Assembly: GCA_963783105.1 (NCBI GenBank)
Contig: CAWAMI010000002.1
Span: forward strand, 495,558 to 559,557
Length of the DNA: 64,000 nt
Origin: JAVEDQ01 sp963783105
Lineage (GTDB): Bacteria; Actinomycetota; Actinomycetes; Frankiales; Frankiaceae
Reading direction: 5' to 3'
The notes under the pieces are model-generated. The model did no database searches and was not told where the DNA came from. It worked only from the letters and a program-made list of their open reading frames with translations. How positions within the stretch are numbered: position 1 is the first letter of the stretch; every line of letters begins with the position of its first letter. Of this stretch, positions 1 to 7,673 are shown piece after piece. The translations under genes and the position numbers were made by a program.

Positions 1-725
1 GGATAGTTCGTGCGGATCGCAGCGAGACAGCTGTCCCGGAGGGCGCGGAGCTGGCGGTAGACCTCGGCCCGGCGACCGCCCTCGGCGACGATCCGCTCGA
101 ACTCGTCGTCCGGGGTCTCCCCGACCCACATGCGGGTGCCGTCGTAGAGCAGGACCTCCATCCGCACGATGTTGTCCACGACCTTGCCGGCCCGCTGCGC
201 CGTGGCGCCGCACGAGTTGTTCCCGATCATCCCGCCGAGGGTGCAGTGGCTGTGGGTCGACGGCGACGGCCCGAACTCCAGGCCGTGCTCGGACAGCAGA
301 TCGTTCAGGCGGTCCAGGACGATGCCGGGTTCGACGACGCAGGTGCGGGCGTCGGCATCGACGGAGACGAGACCGGTGCAGTACTTCGACCAGTCGAGGA
401 CGACGGCCGTGTTGGTGCATTCGCCGGACAGGCTCGTGCCGCCGCCGCGGGACAGCAGCGGAGCACCGTGCTCCTGGCAGACGGCCACGGCTTCCACGCC
501 GGCCTCGACCGTCCGCGGGACGACCACCCCGATCGGGATCTGCCGGAAGTTGGAGGCGTCCGTCGAGTAGGCGCCGAGGCTTCCCGGGTCGAACCGGACC
601 TCCCCGTCCACGCGGGCGCGCAGGTCTCGTTCCAGCGCGGAGATGTCGATCTCCGGAGCCGGGGAACGGACGACCGGGTCCGGCAGGTCCGCCGGCCCGG
701 GACGCCCCGCGTCGAGCAGGGTCAT
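1..725 (-). CDS. FAD-linked oxidase (GlcD/D-lactate dehydrogenase type), C-terminus off the left edge
   Basis: Translating the minus strand from the ATG at 725 gives about 241 residues, open to the window edge. They read as the N-terminal PCMH-type FAD-binding domain of glycolate oxidase GlcD or D-lactate dehydrogenases: VVVPRTVEAGVEAV, then the glycine-rich SRGGGTSLSGECTN loop near residue 95 and GGMIGNNSCGATA near residue 165, which hold the FAD pyrophosphate. Family members oxidise 2-hydroxy acids; large ones carry a C-terminal FeS domain, which cannot be seen here. It is the last visible gene of the minus-strand GH15-SDR-membrane protein run, 21 bp after the preceding stop. The substrate is unknown. 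Confidence 0.88.
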   Translation of the reverse strand, partial: MTLLDAGRPGPADLPDPVVRSPAPEIDISALERDLRARVDGEVRFDPGSLGAYSTDASNFRQIPIGVVVPRTVEAGVEAVAVCQEHGAPLLSRGGGTSLSGECTNTAVVLDWSKYCTGLVSVDADARTCVVEPGIVLDRLNDLLSEHGLEFGPSPSTHSHCTLGGMIGNNSCGATAQRAGKVVDNIVRMEVLLYDGTRMWVGETPDDEFERIVAEGGRRAEVYRQLRALRDSCLAAIRTNY

Positions 726-746
726 GTCGCCCTCACTTCGGTCTGG

Positions 747-1106
747 TCAGCTGGGGCTCGTCCATCGGGAGGAGACGGCGAGCGCCGTTGCCACCCCCGC
801 GTCGAGCAGCGTCGGGGTGCGCATGTCGGGCCGGAGCGCGGCACAGGCGACGTCGGTGGAGGCGTGCGCCGCGTCGACGAGGGCGCCGGCGTCGGCCAGC
901 CGCGGCCGGGCCGCGAGGACGGCCGCCTGGGCCAGGTGGCGGGCACCGAGCACGCGGGCGACGGGCGAGGCCCAGCCGGGTACGCCGTCGGACCCCGTGC
1001 CGAGCAGGCGCCCGGGTGCGACGAGGAGGAAGGCTCCGTAGCCCGCCCGGAGCGCCACGGGAGCCCATCGCGAGCTCGGCCGAGCACCGGCTCCGACGTC
1101 CGTCAC
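747..1106 (-). CDS. Small hypothetical membrane protein
   Basis: A 119-residue protein whose ATG overlaps the stop of the upstream SDR gene (ATGA), so it is probably translationally coupled. It is rich in Ala, Leu and Val, with two or three short hydrophobic stretches, for example around GYGAFLLVAPGRLLG and VARVLGARHLAQAAVLAA, separated by Arg-rich turns. No catalytic motif is visible and I do not recognise the family with certainty; short actinobacterial membrane proteins of this type sit beside SDR or oxidase genes. The coupling suggests it works with the GH15/SDR/oxidase operon. Confidence 0.65.
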   Translation of the reverse strand: MTDVGAGARPSSRWAPVALRAGYGAFLLVAPGRLLGTGSDGVPGWASPVARVLGARHLAQAAVLAARPRLADAGALVDAAHASTDVACAALRPDMRTPTLLDAGVATALAVSSRWTSPS

Positions 1107-2128
1107 GACCGGGCCGCCGCCACGGCGCCCGCCCCGGCCGCCGCCGCGGTCCCGATGAGGCCGCCGAGCACGGCGCGACGGTGCCGGCTCAGGAACGCCT
1201 GGGGGCTGTGTGCGTAGGCCTCCGAGTCGAACGTGCCGTGCGCACCGGCGTCCCCGGGCAGCGCGTCGAACAGGTTGTTGTGCTCACGCGGCAGGGGCTG
1301 ACGGTCCGTCTGCTGGCTGCTGAAGCCGGTCCGGGCGAGATAGCGGTCGAGCAGGCCCGGTATCAGGCGGTTGCCGACGATCGTGCCGACCGTGGACATG
1401 CCGACCCAGTACGCCCGCCGGGGATGTTCGGCGGCCCAGACGACGCTCCGGGCGGCGACCTCCGGTTGGTAGATCGGAGGCACGGGCTGCGGGTGGTGGG
1501 ACAGCTTGTTGACGACCCACTCGAACTGCGGCGTGTTCATCGCCGGCAGATGACACATGGTGACGCGGACGTTCGAGCGTTCGGCCAGCAGTTCGGTGCG
1601 GAGGGATTCCGTCATGCCGACGATGGCGTGCTTGGCGCCGCAGTACGCGGCCTGCGCCGGGATCCCCCGGTAGGCCAGGGCGCTGCCGACCTGCACGATG
1701 ACGCCGCGGTTGCGCTGTCGCATCCGCCGGACGGCGGTGGCGCTGCCCCAGACGAAGCTCAGGTAGGTGACCCGGGTCGCGCGCTCGAACTCCTCGGGCG
1801 TCACCTCCCAGAAGGGGGCGAAGACACTGGCCATGGCCACGTTGACCCAGACGTCGATCTCGCCCAGCTCGCGTTCGACCTGGTCGGCCGCGGCCTCCAC
1901 CTGCGCCGACTCGGCGACGTCGGTCGGAACAGCGAGGCCGCGGCGGCCCGCCTCCTTGACCTCGCGCGCCGCGGTCTGCAGGCCTTCGTTGTCCCGTGCC
2001 AGCACCGCGACGTCGTAACCGGACCGCGCCAGCTCACGGACGACCGCGCGGCCGACACCGGCGCTCCCGCCCGTGACGACGGCGACGCGGCCGTGGTTCC
2101 GTGTTCCCCGGCGGCCTGGGATGTTCAT
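1103..2128 (-). CDS. Short-chain dehydrogenase/reductase with C-terminal extension
   Basis: 341 residues from the ATG at 2128, chosen because AGGAGAGG lies just upstream and the ATG overlaps the GH15 stop (ATGA); a longer frame to 2302 has no SDR-like sequence. The classical SDR signature is clear: VTGGSAGVGRAVV (TGxxxGxG cofactor loop, about residues 18-30), a catalytic Ser in VQVGSALAYRGIP, and YCGAKHA (YxxxK). The C-terminal 80 or so residues extend past the usual 250 and end in an Ala-rich hydrophobic tail (GGLIGTAAAAGAGAVAAA) that may anchor it to the membrane. The substrate is not predictable; it belongs to the same coupled operon as the GH15 hydrolase and FAD oxidase. Confidence 0.9.
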   Translation of the reverse strand: MNIPGRRGTRNHGRVAVVTGGSAGVGRAVVRELARSGYDVAVLARDNEGLQTAAREVKEAGRRGLAVPTDVAESAQVEAAADQVERELGEIDVWVNVAMASVFAPFWEVTPEEFERATRVTYLSFVWGSATAVRRMRQRNRGVIVQVGSALAYRGIPAQAAYCGAKHAIVGMTESLRTELLAERSNVRVTMCHLPAMNTPQFEWVVNKLSHHPQPVPPIYQPEVAARSVVWAAEHPRRAYWVGMSTVGTIVGNRLIPGLLDRYLARTGFSSQQTDRQPLPREHNNLFDALPGDAGAHGTFDSEAYAHSPQAFLSRHRRAVLGGLIGTAAAAGAGAVAAARS

Positions 2129-3906
2129 GCTGTCCTCTCCTTGGACGTCGTTTCTGCTCGGGACAGGGCCACCCCCGCGCGCAGCAGTTCGGCGTGGACG
2201 AACGCCTGCGGGAGGTTGCCCCGCAGCTGGCGTTGCCGGACGTCGAACTCCTCGGTGTAGAGGCCGGGTGGCCCAGAGCCGGCGCGGGTGCGCTCGAACC
2301 ACCGCGCCGCCTCGACGATCCGGCCCTGCTGCGCCATCGCCTCGGACATCCAGAAGCCGCAGATCAGGAACGCACCTTCGGCGTACGAGAGGGGACGCGA
2401 GTCGTGCCGGAACCGGTACAGGTAGCCGTCCTCGGTGAGGTCGTCGAGGACGGCGCGCATCGTCTCGAGATGGCGCGGGTCATCCGCCGGTACGGCTCCC
2501 CGCAGGCCGCCCAGCAGCAGCGAGGCGTCGACCCGGCCGTCCTCGGGGGCCCGGCGCCATCGGCCGGACTCGTGGATCCCGAGCGCGGAGACGTCGCCCA
2601 GGATGGTGTCGGCGAGCGAGAGCCAGCGCACCGCCAGGCTCCGGTCGGCGAGCCCGGCCAGGGCTCGCAGCCCCGCGACGCACGACAGCCGGCTCTGGGT
2701 CCAGCGATGGTCGTCGAGTTCCCAGATCCCCGCCTCGGGTTCCTGCCAGCAGGAGGCGACGGCCTCCACCGCAACCTCCGCCGCGTGCCAGCCGTCGTTG
2801 TCGAGCCGGTCCAGGCCGCCCGCCGAGGCGAGCAGTTGCATGGCCTCGCCGTAGGCGTCGAGTTGGTACTGGCTGTTGACGTGATTGCCCACCACGGCCG
2901 AGCCGCCGGGATATCCGGGGACGTCCAGCACCTCCTGATCGGGAACCCGTCCGCCACCCGTCGTGTAGGCCGGCTGGAGCTTCGGCCCGTCGTCGAGCAG
3001 CCGGGCCGACACGAACCCGACGGCGGCGTCGACGAGCCCGGTCAGCCCCGCCTCCGCCGCGGCCAGCCCGGCGTAGCACTGGTCCCGGATCCAGACGTAG
3101 CGGTAGTCGTAGTTGCGTCCCTCGCGAGCCCGTTCCGGCAGCGAGGTGGTCGCGGCGGCGACCATGCCGCCCGAGGGGCTCGTCAGCCCGGACAGGACCG
3201 CGACGGCGTGCCGGGCGTCCCGCGCCCCTTGGAGATCCGGCAGGTCGGGGACGCGCTCGGCCCACTCCCGTTCGGTGGCGACCCAGGCGTAGTCGGCGTG
3301 CATCGGCTCGGGCAGCTGCCGGTCGGACAGTTCGAGGACCAGGTCGTGCACGTCGCCCTCGTCAACGGTCAGCTCGAGGACCAGCTCGTCGGTCTCCTTC
3401 CCGCTGCTGCCCTGCGGACGCGCGTCGGCGGCGCCCACCCAGCGGAAGTCGAGCGGGCCCGACCGTCCGGTCCAGTGACCGGAATCGGAGCGAGCGAGGT
3501 CGGACACGGCGTGTCGGCCGAACTCCGCCCGCGGCGCCAGGCGGACGCGAAGGTGGGCGGGACCCTGGACGGCGACGATGCGGCGGAGGAGCACGATGCG
3601 ATGCGGGTCGGGCGGCATCGCCAGGGCCTCGCGGCACTCCACGATGCCGGCCTCGGTGACCCAGCGGCCGCGCCAGATGAGGGTCCCGGGCTCGTAGTAG
3701 CCGCCCCAGACGAAGCGGTCGGTGGGGGTGACGTCGTAGCAACCACCTGCGTCGAGCAGTGAACCGAACACGGGAGGGTCGGCGAAGCCCGGGGCGCAGA
3801 GCCAGGCGCAGTCGCCCCGCGGACCGACGAGGGCGGCGCGGCATCCATCGGCGAGCATGGCGTACTCGCGGAGCACGTGTGGCTGATCGACAGGGTGACT
3901 GTCCAT
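2125..3906 (-). CDS. Glycoside hydrolase family 15 protein (glucoamylase/trehalase-like)
   Basis: 593 residues, the usual length for actinobacterial GH15 enzymes. The N-terminus ML(A)DGCRAALVGPRGDCAWLC matches the family opening, and the alpha/alpha-toroid follows, with YDYRYVWIRDQCY near residue 270. Both catalytic glutamates are present: Glu396 in EAGIWELDD (general acid) and Glu553 in LYTEEFD (base). GH15 members release glucose from alpha-glucans or split trehalose; no secretion signal is seen, so it is probably cytoplasmic. It is the first gene of the minus-strand operon and its stop overlaps the SDR start. An 11-bp palindrome about 30 bp upstream may be its operator. Trehalase versus glucoamylase activity cannot be decided from the sequence alone. 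Confidence 0.92.
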   Translation of the reverse strand: MDSHPVDQPHVLREYAMLADGCRAALVGPRGDCAWLCAPGFADPPVFGSLLDAGGCYDVTPTDRFVWGGYYEPGTLIWRGRWVTEAGIVECREALAMPPDPHRIVLLRRIVAVQGPAHLRVRLAPRAEFGRHAVSDLARSDSGHWTGRSGPLDFRWVGAADARPQGSSGKETDELVLELTVDEGDVHDLVLELSDRQLPEPMHADYAWVATEREWAERVPDLPDLQGARDARHAVAVLSGLTSPSGGMVAAATTSLPERAREGRNYDYRYVWIRDQCYAGLAAAEAGLTGLVDAAVGFVSARLLDDGPKLQPAYTTGGGRVPDQEVLDVPGYPGGSAVVGNHVNSQYQLDAYGEAMQLLASAGGLDRLDNDGWHAAEVAVEAVASCWQEPEAGIWELDDHRWTQSRLSCVAGLRALAGLADRSLAVRWLSLADTILGDVSALGIHESGRWRRAPEDGRVDASLLLGGLRGAVPADDPRHLETMRAVLDDLTEDGYLYRFRHDSRPLSYAEGAFLICGFWMSEAMAQQGRIVEAARWFERTRAGSGPPGLYTEEFDVRQRQLRGNLPQAFVHAELLRAGVALSRAETTSKERTA

Positions 3907-3934
3907 CCCGCGACCACCACCAGCTTGTTGTCAT

Positions 3935-3945
3935 ACAAAGTTTGT
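3935..3945. promoter_or_regulatory. 11-bp perfect palindrome upstream of the GH15 operon
   Basis: ACAAAGTTTGT is a perfect palindrome around a central G, in an AT-rich patch that stands out from the surrounding GC-rich DNA. It lies 29 bp upstream of the GH15 start, and a second TTTGT/ACAAA pair follows within 20 bp. Size and position suit a repressor site, for example for the nearby MarR protein, but nothing links them directly. Confidence 0.4.
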
Positions 3946-3977
3946 TGCCTAGCACGACAAACCCTACCGCGGGAGCA

Positions 3978-5111
3978 TCAGGGCAAACCCCTCGCCCACT
4001 CCGAGCCCGGGCCGGTCAGCTCCTTCCGCCTCGCCTCGGGAGCGACGGTCCGGGCGTCGGCGACGTCCAGTCCGGTGAGCAGGTACGCCAGCCCGCGACG
4101 ACCCCGGCTGGCGGCGGCGACGACCAGCGAGACCACCGCCAGGGCGACCGAAGCCGCCGCGGCCACGGGGGACACCGGGAGTTGCAGGAGGCAGAAGCCC
4201 CCGATGCCGAACAGCCAGCGGAACGGCCGGGCCAGGACGAGCCGGAAGCGGCCGGGGGACGTCGGTCGCAGTCGGACGATCAGTTCACCGAGGGTCGATC
4301 CCGTGAACAGCACCAGCGCGAGCTGGGCGAGCCCGGGCACCAGCCACAACAGCAGCGTCTGGGAGGTGGCGGACCGCGCGACCTCGACGAGGGAGGCGCC
4401 GTCCGCGCTGCCTCGGATCGCACGTTGCACCACGACCAGGAAGGAGCCGCCGAGGCCGACGGCGACCACGTCGCAGAGCATCCCGAGCAGGCGTCGGCCG
4501 AGCGTGACCGGTCGCGGGCGCCCGGCGGGGGCGGTGTCGCGTTGGCCGGGAACCAGTCGCAGGACGGGCGCGACGACCCCGCCGACGGCTGCGCCGAAGG
4601 TGTTGACGATCAGGTCGTCCACGTCGAAGAGGCGGTACGCGCAGGGATAGGCGAACCAGTCGCCGGTGAGCTGGGTGAGTTCGAGCAGGAGCGACACGAC
4701 CGCCCCCAGCACGATCACCTGCGGAATGGTGCGGCCGAACAGATGACGCGCGAAGGCACCGAGTGGCACGAACAGCAGCACGTTGAAGCCGATCTGCAGC
4801 GCCGCCGAGTTCCGGAGCAGGCTCGAGGGGCCGGAGAGACCTTCGGCCGCGACGTCGTGCACGGCCTGCAGCGGTGTCAGTTGCGGCGCAGGGTCGTACC
4901 GGGCGCAGACGTCGGCGGCCTCGCTGGGTAGTGGCAACAGCACGTACGCGACCAGCGCGAGCCCGTAGACGAGAACCGCGAGCGCGAGCACGGTGCGGCC
5001 GACGCCGAGCTCGCCGCGCCGGCGGTACTGGACGGCCACGTACGGCACCAACAGGACGACCGCGAGTGCCACGCCGACGACGAGCGCCACGACCCCGGGC
5101 AGCAGTTGCAC
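3978..5111 (-). CDS. VanZ-RDD fusion membrane protein
   Basis: 377 residues, strongly hydrophobic. Residues 1 to about 180 read as a VanZ-like domain: several transmembrane segments with NVLLFVPLGAF and LLLELTQL, followed by FDVDDLIVNTFGAAVG, a motif common in VanZ relatives. From about residue 195 (RPVTLGRRLLGMLCDVVAV) an RDD-type membrane domain follows, ending in GELIVRLRP and a further helix pair. VanZ itself gives low-level teicoplanin resistance in enterococci, but most VanZ-like proteins are of unknown function, so resistance should not be assumed. It ends 72 bp before the divergent GH15 start and begins 19 bp after the MarR gene on the same strand, suggesting co-transcription with marR. 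Confidence 0.85.
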   Translation of the reverse strand: MQLLPGVVALVVGVALAVVLLVPYVAVQYRRRGELGVGRTVLALAVLVYGLALVAYVLLPLPSEAADVCARYDPAPQLTPLQAVHDVAAEGLSGPSSLLRNSAALQIGFNVLLFVPLGAFARHLFGRTIPQVIVLGAVVSLLLELTQLTGDWFAYPCAYRLFDVDDLIVNTFGAAVGGVVAPVLRLVPGQRDTAPAGRPRPVTLGRRLLGMLCDVVAVGLGGSFLVVVQRAIRGSADGASLVEVARSATSQTLLLWLVPGLAQLALVLFTGSTLGELIVRLRPTSPGRFRLVLARPFRWLFGIGGFCLLQLPVSPVAAAASVALAVVSLVVAAASRGRRGLAYLLTGLDVADARTVAPEARRKELTGPGSEWARGLP

Positions 5112-5130
5112 CGGACCTCCTCGGTCGGTC

Positions 5131-5604
5131 TCAGAAACCGAGGGTCGACAGTTCCTCCGGAGCCGGCTCGCCGGCAGCCTGCGCGAACATCTCGAGGCCG
5201 AGCAGAATCTGCTTGCGCTGGTCCGCGGTCAGCGGGTCGAGGATCTGCGCGAGGGTTTCCCGTCGCCGCCGGGTCACCTCCTCCACGAGATCGGCGCCCG
5301 GCCCGGTGAGGGCGACGCGGACCTCCCGCCGGTTCCCGGGGGCCTCCTGGCGTTCGACCCAGCCGGCGACGACGAGCCGGTCCGCCATGCGGGTGAAGGT
5401 CGATGCGTGCACCCCGAGGTGGTCGGCGAGCAGTCCGCTGCGCGTCGGCCCCCGCTCGGAGAGCAGGACAAGCACCCGGAACTGGGCCAGCGATACCTGA
5501 TCGAGCACCGGAGCCATGGACCTCGCCACCACTCCGAGGAGAGCCCTCGAAGCCAGCAGGGTCGCTTCGACGGTGCGCTGCTTCCCTGAACGCGCCTTCG
5601 CCAC
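5131..5604 (-). CDS. MarR-family transcriptional regulator
   Basis: 157 residues with the MarR winged helix at about 40-110: SLAQFRVLVLLSERGPTRSGLLADHLGVHASTF, a recognition helix with TRMADRLVVAGWVER, then the wing NRREVRVALTGPGADLVEEV. It starts with GTG at 5604 with no Shine-Dalgarno; a TAGAGT hexamer ends 7 bp upstream, so the transcript may be leaderless. It is divergent from the CPA1 antiporter (5692) and upstream of the VanZ-RDD gene. A 12-bp palindrome covers the TAGAGT hexamer, fitting autorepression. The ligand is unknown. Confidence 0.88.
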   Translation of the reverse strand: MAKARSGKQRTVEATLLASRALLGVVARSMAPVLDQVSLAQFRVLVLLSERGPTRSGLLADHLGVHASTFTRMADRLVVAGWVERQEAPGNRREVRVALTGPGADLVEEVTRRRRETLAQILDPLTADQRKQILLGLEMFAQAAGEPAPEELSTLGF

Positions 5605-5608
5605 GAAA

Positions 5609-5620
5609 GCACTCTAGTGC
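5609..5620. promoter_or_regulatory. 12-bp palindrome over the marR -10 region
   Basis: GCACT-CT-AGTGC is a perfect inverted repeat starting 5 bp upstream of the marR GTG. Read on the minus strand it contains TAGAGT, a plausible -10 hexamer 7 bp before the start codon. An autoregulatory MarR site is the simplest reading and could also act on the divergent antiporter gene. Confidence 0.45.
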
Positions 5621-5691
5621 CCGAGCGGGCGACCAGGGACACGGAGACGCGGGAGATGCCCGAGATGTCCGGGCGGGGTTGAACCAGATGT

Positions 5692-7002
5692 GTGTCGGAA
5701 CAACTGTTGCAGGACAGCCAGAGTCAACCCCAGGAGTGGCACGTGCCATTCGAACAACTGCTTCTCATCCTCGCCGGAGTCGTCCTCGTGACGGCCCTGT
5801 CGGCTCGGCTGGTCAAGCGACACCCCGCGTCCCCCGTTCTGCTCGGCCTCGTCGCCGGCGTCCTCCTGGGGGACGAGGTCCTCGGCTGGTTGAGCCCGAC
5901 CGCGGGCATCGAACGGCACGTCCTGCTCGAGAAAGCCAGTTGGGCCGTCCTCGCCCTCTCGGTGACGGACACGGCGCTGCAGGTCACCAGGGACGACCTC
6001 CGGGCGGTCGGTCACCGCGTCGCCCGGCTCCTGCTCGTGGGGATGCCGGCCATGTGCCTCATCGGCGCCGTCGGTGCCTACCTGCTGCTCGATCTGCCCC
6101 TGGCGGTGTGCCTGCTGCTCGGCGCGATCCTCTCGCCCACCGACCCGGCCGTGGCCGGCACGATCGCGTCCGGCGTCCTGCCGGAGCGGGCGCTGCCCCG
6201 CCGACTACGGCGCAGCCTCCAGGTCGAGTCGGGGGCGAACGACGGCCTCGCCCTGCCGCTGGTGCTGCTCGGAGGCTTCCTGGCTACCCGGCCGGCCGCG
6301 GAGGCGTGGACCCACTGGATCTCCGAGAGCGTCAAGGAGATCGGCCTCGCCGTCGTCATCGGGCCGCTCGTCGGCTATCTCGTGTCCCGGGCGGCGCGGT
6401 GGGCGGAGGGCGAGAAGGCGCTGTCCCGCAGCTACTCCCCCCTGCTCGGCCCGATGACGGGGTTCCTCGTCCTGGCCGCCACCCACCTGCTCGGCGGGTC
6501 GGGCGTGCTCGGGGCGTTCCTGGCCGGGCTCACCCTGTCCCTGACCCTGCCCGACCAGCTGCGGAACCAGGTCTCCGAGACCCAGTCGGTCTTCACCAAG
6601 GCGGGCGTCGTCGCGCTGTTCGTCGTCGTCGGGTCGGTGCTGCCGTGGGCCGAGTGGCGGTCCCTGGGCGTCGCCGGAGTGGCGTTCGCGCTCTGGGTGC
6701 TCGTCCTGCGCCGGTCCGGAGCCGTGGCGGTAGCCCTGCTCGGCGACAGCAGCGGCCCCCGGTCCCGCGCCTTCCTCGGCTGGTTCGGTCCGCTGGGGAT
6801 CGCGGGCGTCTACTACGCCGCCTACTCCTACCGGTACCAGCCGGAGTACGGCGAGCAGGTGTTCGCCGCCGCGATCCTGGCGATCGTGGTCTCGGTGGTC
6901 GTCCAGAGCCTGACGGCGGCTCCGGTGACGCACTGGTTCGCGCGCCGTGCCGGCGGAGAGCGCGCGGAGGGCCGGGAGATGCAGCTCGCACACCTGCCCT
7001 GA
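5692..7002 (+). CDS. CPA1-type cation:proton antiporter
   Basis: 436 residues with about 12 hydrophobic segments. The CPA1 core is present: SPTDPAVAG near residues 148-156 (Asp151) and ESGANDGLALP near 179-189 with the Asn183-Asp184 pair typical of electroneutral NhaP/NHE exchangers. It should exchange Na+ or K+ for H+ across the cytoplasmic membrane. The C-terminus is short, with no TrkA-N domain. The GTG at 5692 is used; there is no other start before the first helix. The gene is divergent from marR and convergent with the hemerythrin gene. Confidence 0.9.
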   Translation: MSEQLLQDSQSQPQEWHVPFEQLLLILAGVVLVTALSARLVKRHPASPVLLGLVAGVLLGDEVLGWLSPTAGIERHVLLEKASWAVLALSVTDTALQVTRDDLRAVGHRVARLLLVGMPAMCLIGAVGAYLLLDLPLAVCLLLGAILSPTDPAVAGTIASGVLPERALPRRLRRSLQVESGANDGLALPLVLLGGFLATRPAAEAWTHWISESVKEIGLAVVIGPLVGYLVSRAARWAEGEKALSRSYSPLLGPMTGFLVLAATHLLGGSGVLGAFLAGLTLSLTLPDQLRNQVSETQSVFTKAGVVALFVVVGSVLPWAEWRSLGVAGVAFALWVLVLRRSGAVAVALLGDSSGPRSRAFLGWFGPLGIAGVYYAAYSYRYQPEYGEQVFAAAILAIVVSVVVQSLTAAPVTHWFARRAGGERAEGREMQLAHLP

Positions 7003-7014
7003 GCAAGCGGGCGC

Positions 7015-7035
7015 GGCCCCTACCGGGTACGGGCC
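7015..7035. terminator. Candidate bidirectional terminator hairpin
   Basis: GGCCC-C-TAC, loop CGG, GTA-C-GGGCC forms a stem with one C.C mismatch in the 40-bp gap between the convergent antiporter and hemerythrin genes. There is no T-tract, as is usual in GC-rich actinomycetes. Confidence 0.45.
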
Positions 7036-7042
7036 CGGGCCC

Positions 7043-7579
7043 TCAGCTCGACTCGTCCGGGCTGTTCTCCTCGAGGTACTCCTGCACGTCCTTGTCCTTC
7101 TCGTCGATGTCCTTCGTCCGCAGGTGCTCCGACCGCCACCGCATCCAGGCGATCGCGAGCTGCTGACGCTGCTCCAGCGTCGATGCGTGCCGGAAGTCCG
7201 GAAGGGCCTCGCGCTCCTCCTCGCCGATGTGCTTGCTGTTCTCCGTGCGCGCCTTGCCCACCGCGCTCCACCAGTCGTCCGAAGCGACGTCGTACCGGCC
7301 CGCGTCGCGAACCGCGTCGCGAATCTTGTTGTGGTCGTCGATCGCGTCCTCGGTCTCGTCCTCGCCGTCCTCGGTCTGCTTCCTCAGCAGCTGCGGGTAG
7401 AAGACCTCCTCCTCGCACTGGGCGTGGACCTCGAGCAGATCGGCGAGGTCCGACCAGAGGACGGTCAGCGCCTCCTTGCGCTGCGCCGCATCGGCCATGT
7501 CCTGGGCGTCGTCGAGCGCCGCGAAGCGCTGACGCAGGATCTGGTGGTCTTCGAGGACGAGTTCGGTCACGTCGAGCAT
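7043..7579 (-). CDS. Hemerythrin HHE cation-binding domain protein
   Basis: 178 residues, soluble and acidic. The HHE pattern of di-iron ligands is visible: LEDHQILRQRF near residue 9, HAQCEEEVFYP near residue 52, DDHNKIRDAV near residue 80, and SKHIGEEEREALP near residue 115. Such single-domain proteins bind O2, NO or iron and are linked to redox and nitrosative stress in actinomycetes; the exact role is unknown. The long acidic C-terminal tail (KDIDEKDKDVQEYLEENSP) is unusual. The start codon abuts the divergent DUF2252 reading frame, so the two may share a short promoter region. Confidence 0.9.
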   Translation of the reverse strand: MLDVTELVLEDHQILRQRFAALDDAQDMADAAQRKEALTVLWSDLADLLEVHAQCEEEVFYPQLLRKQTEDGEDETEDAIDDHNKIRDAVRDAGRYDVASDDWWSAVGKARTENSKHIGEEEREALPDFRHASTLEQRQQLAIAWMRWRSEHLRTKDIDEKDKDVQEYLEENSPDESS

Positions 7580-7673
7580 GACTAGGTCCTACCACTCCGA
7601 GACGATCGCGGTCACCGCGGTGCCCTCGAGCAGGCGGGCGTGTGCCCGCACCGGCCGGGGGCACAGCCCCTTC

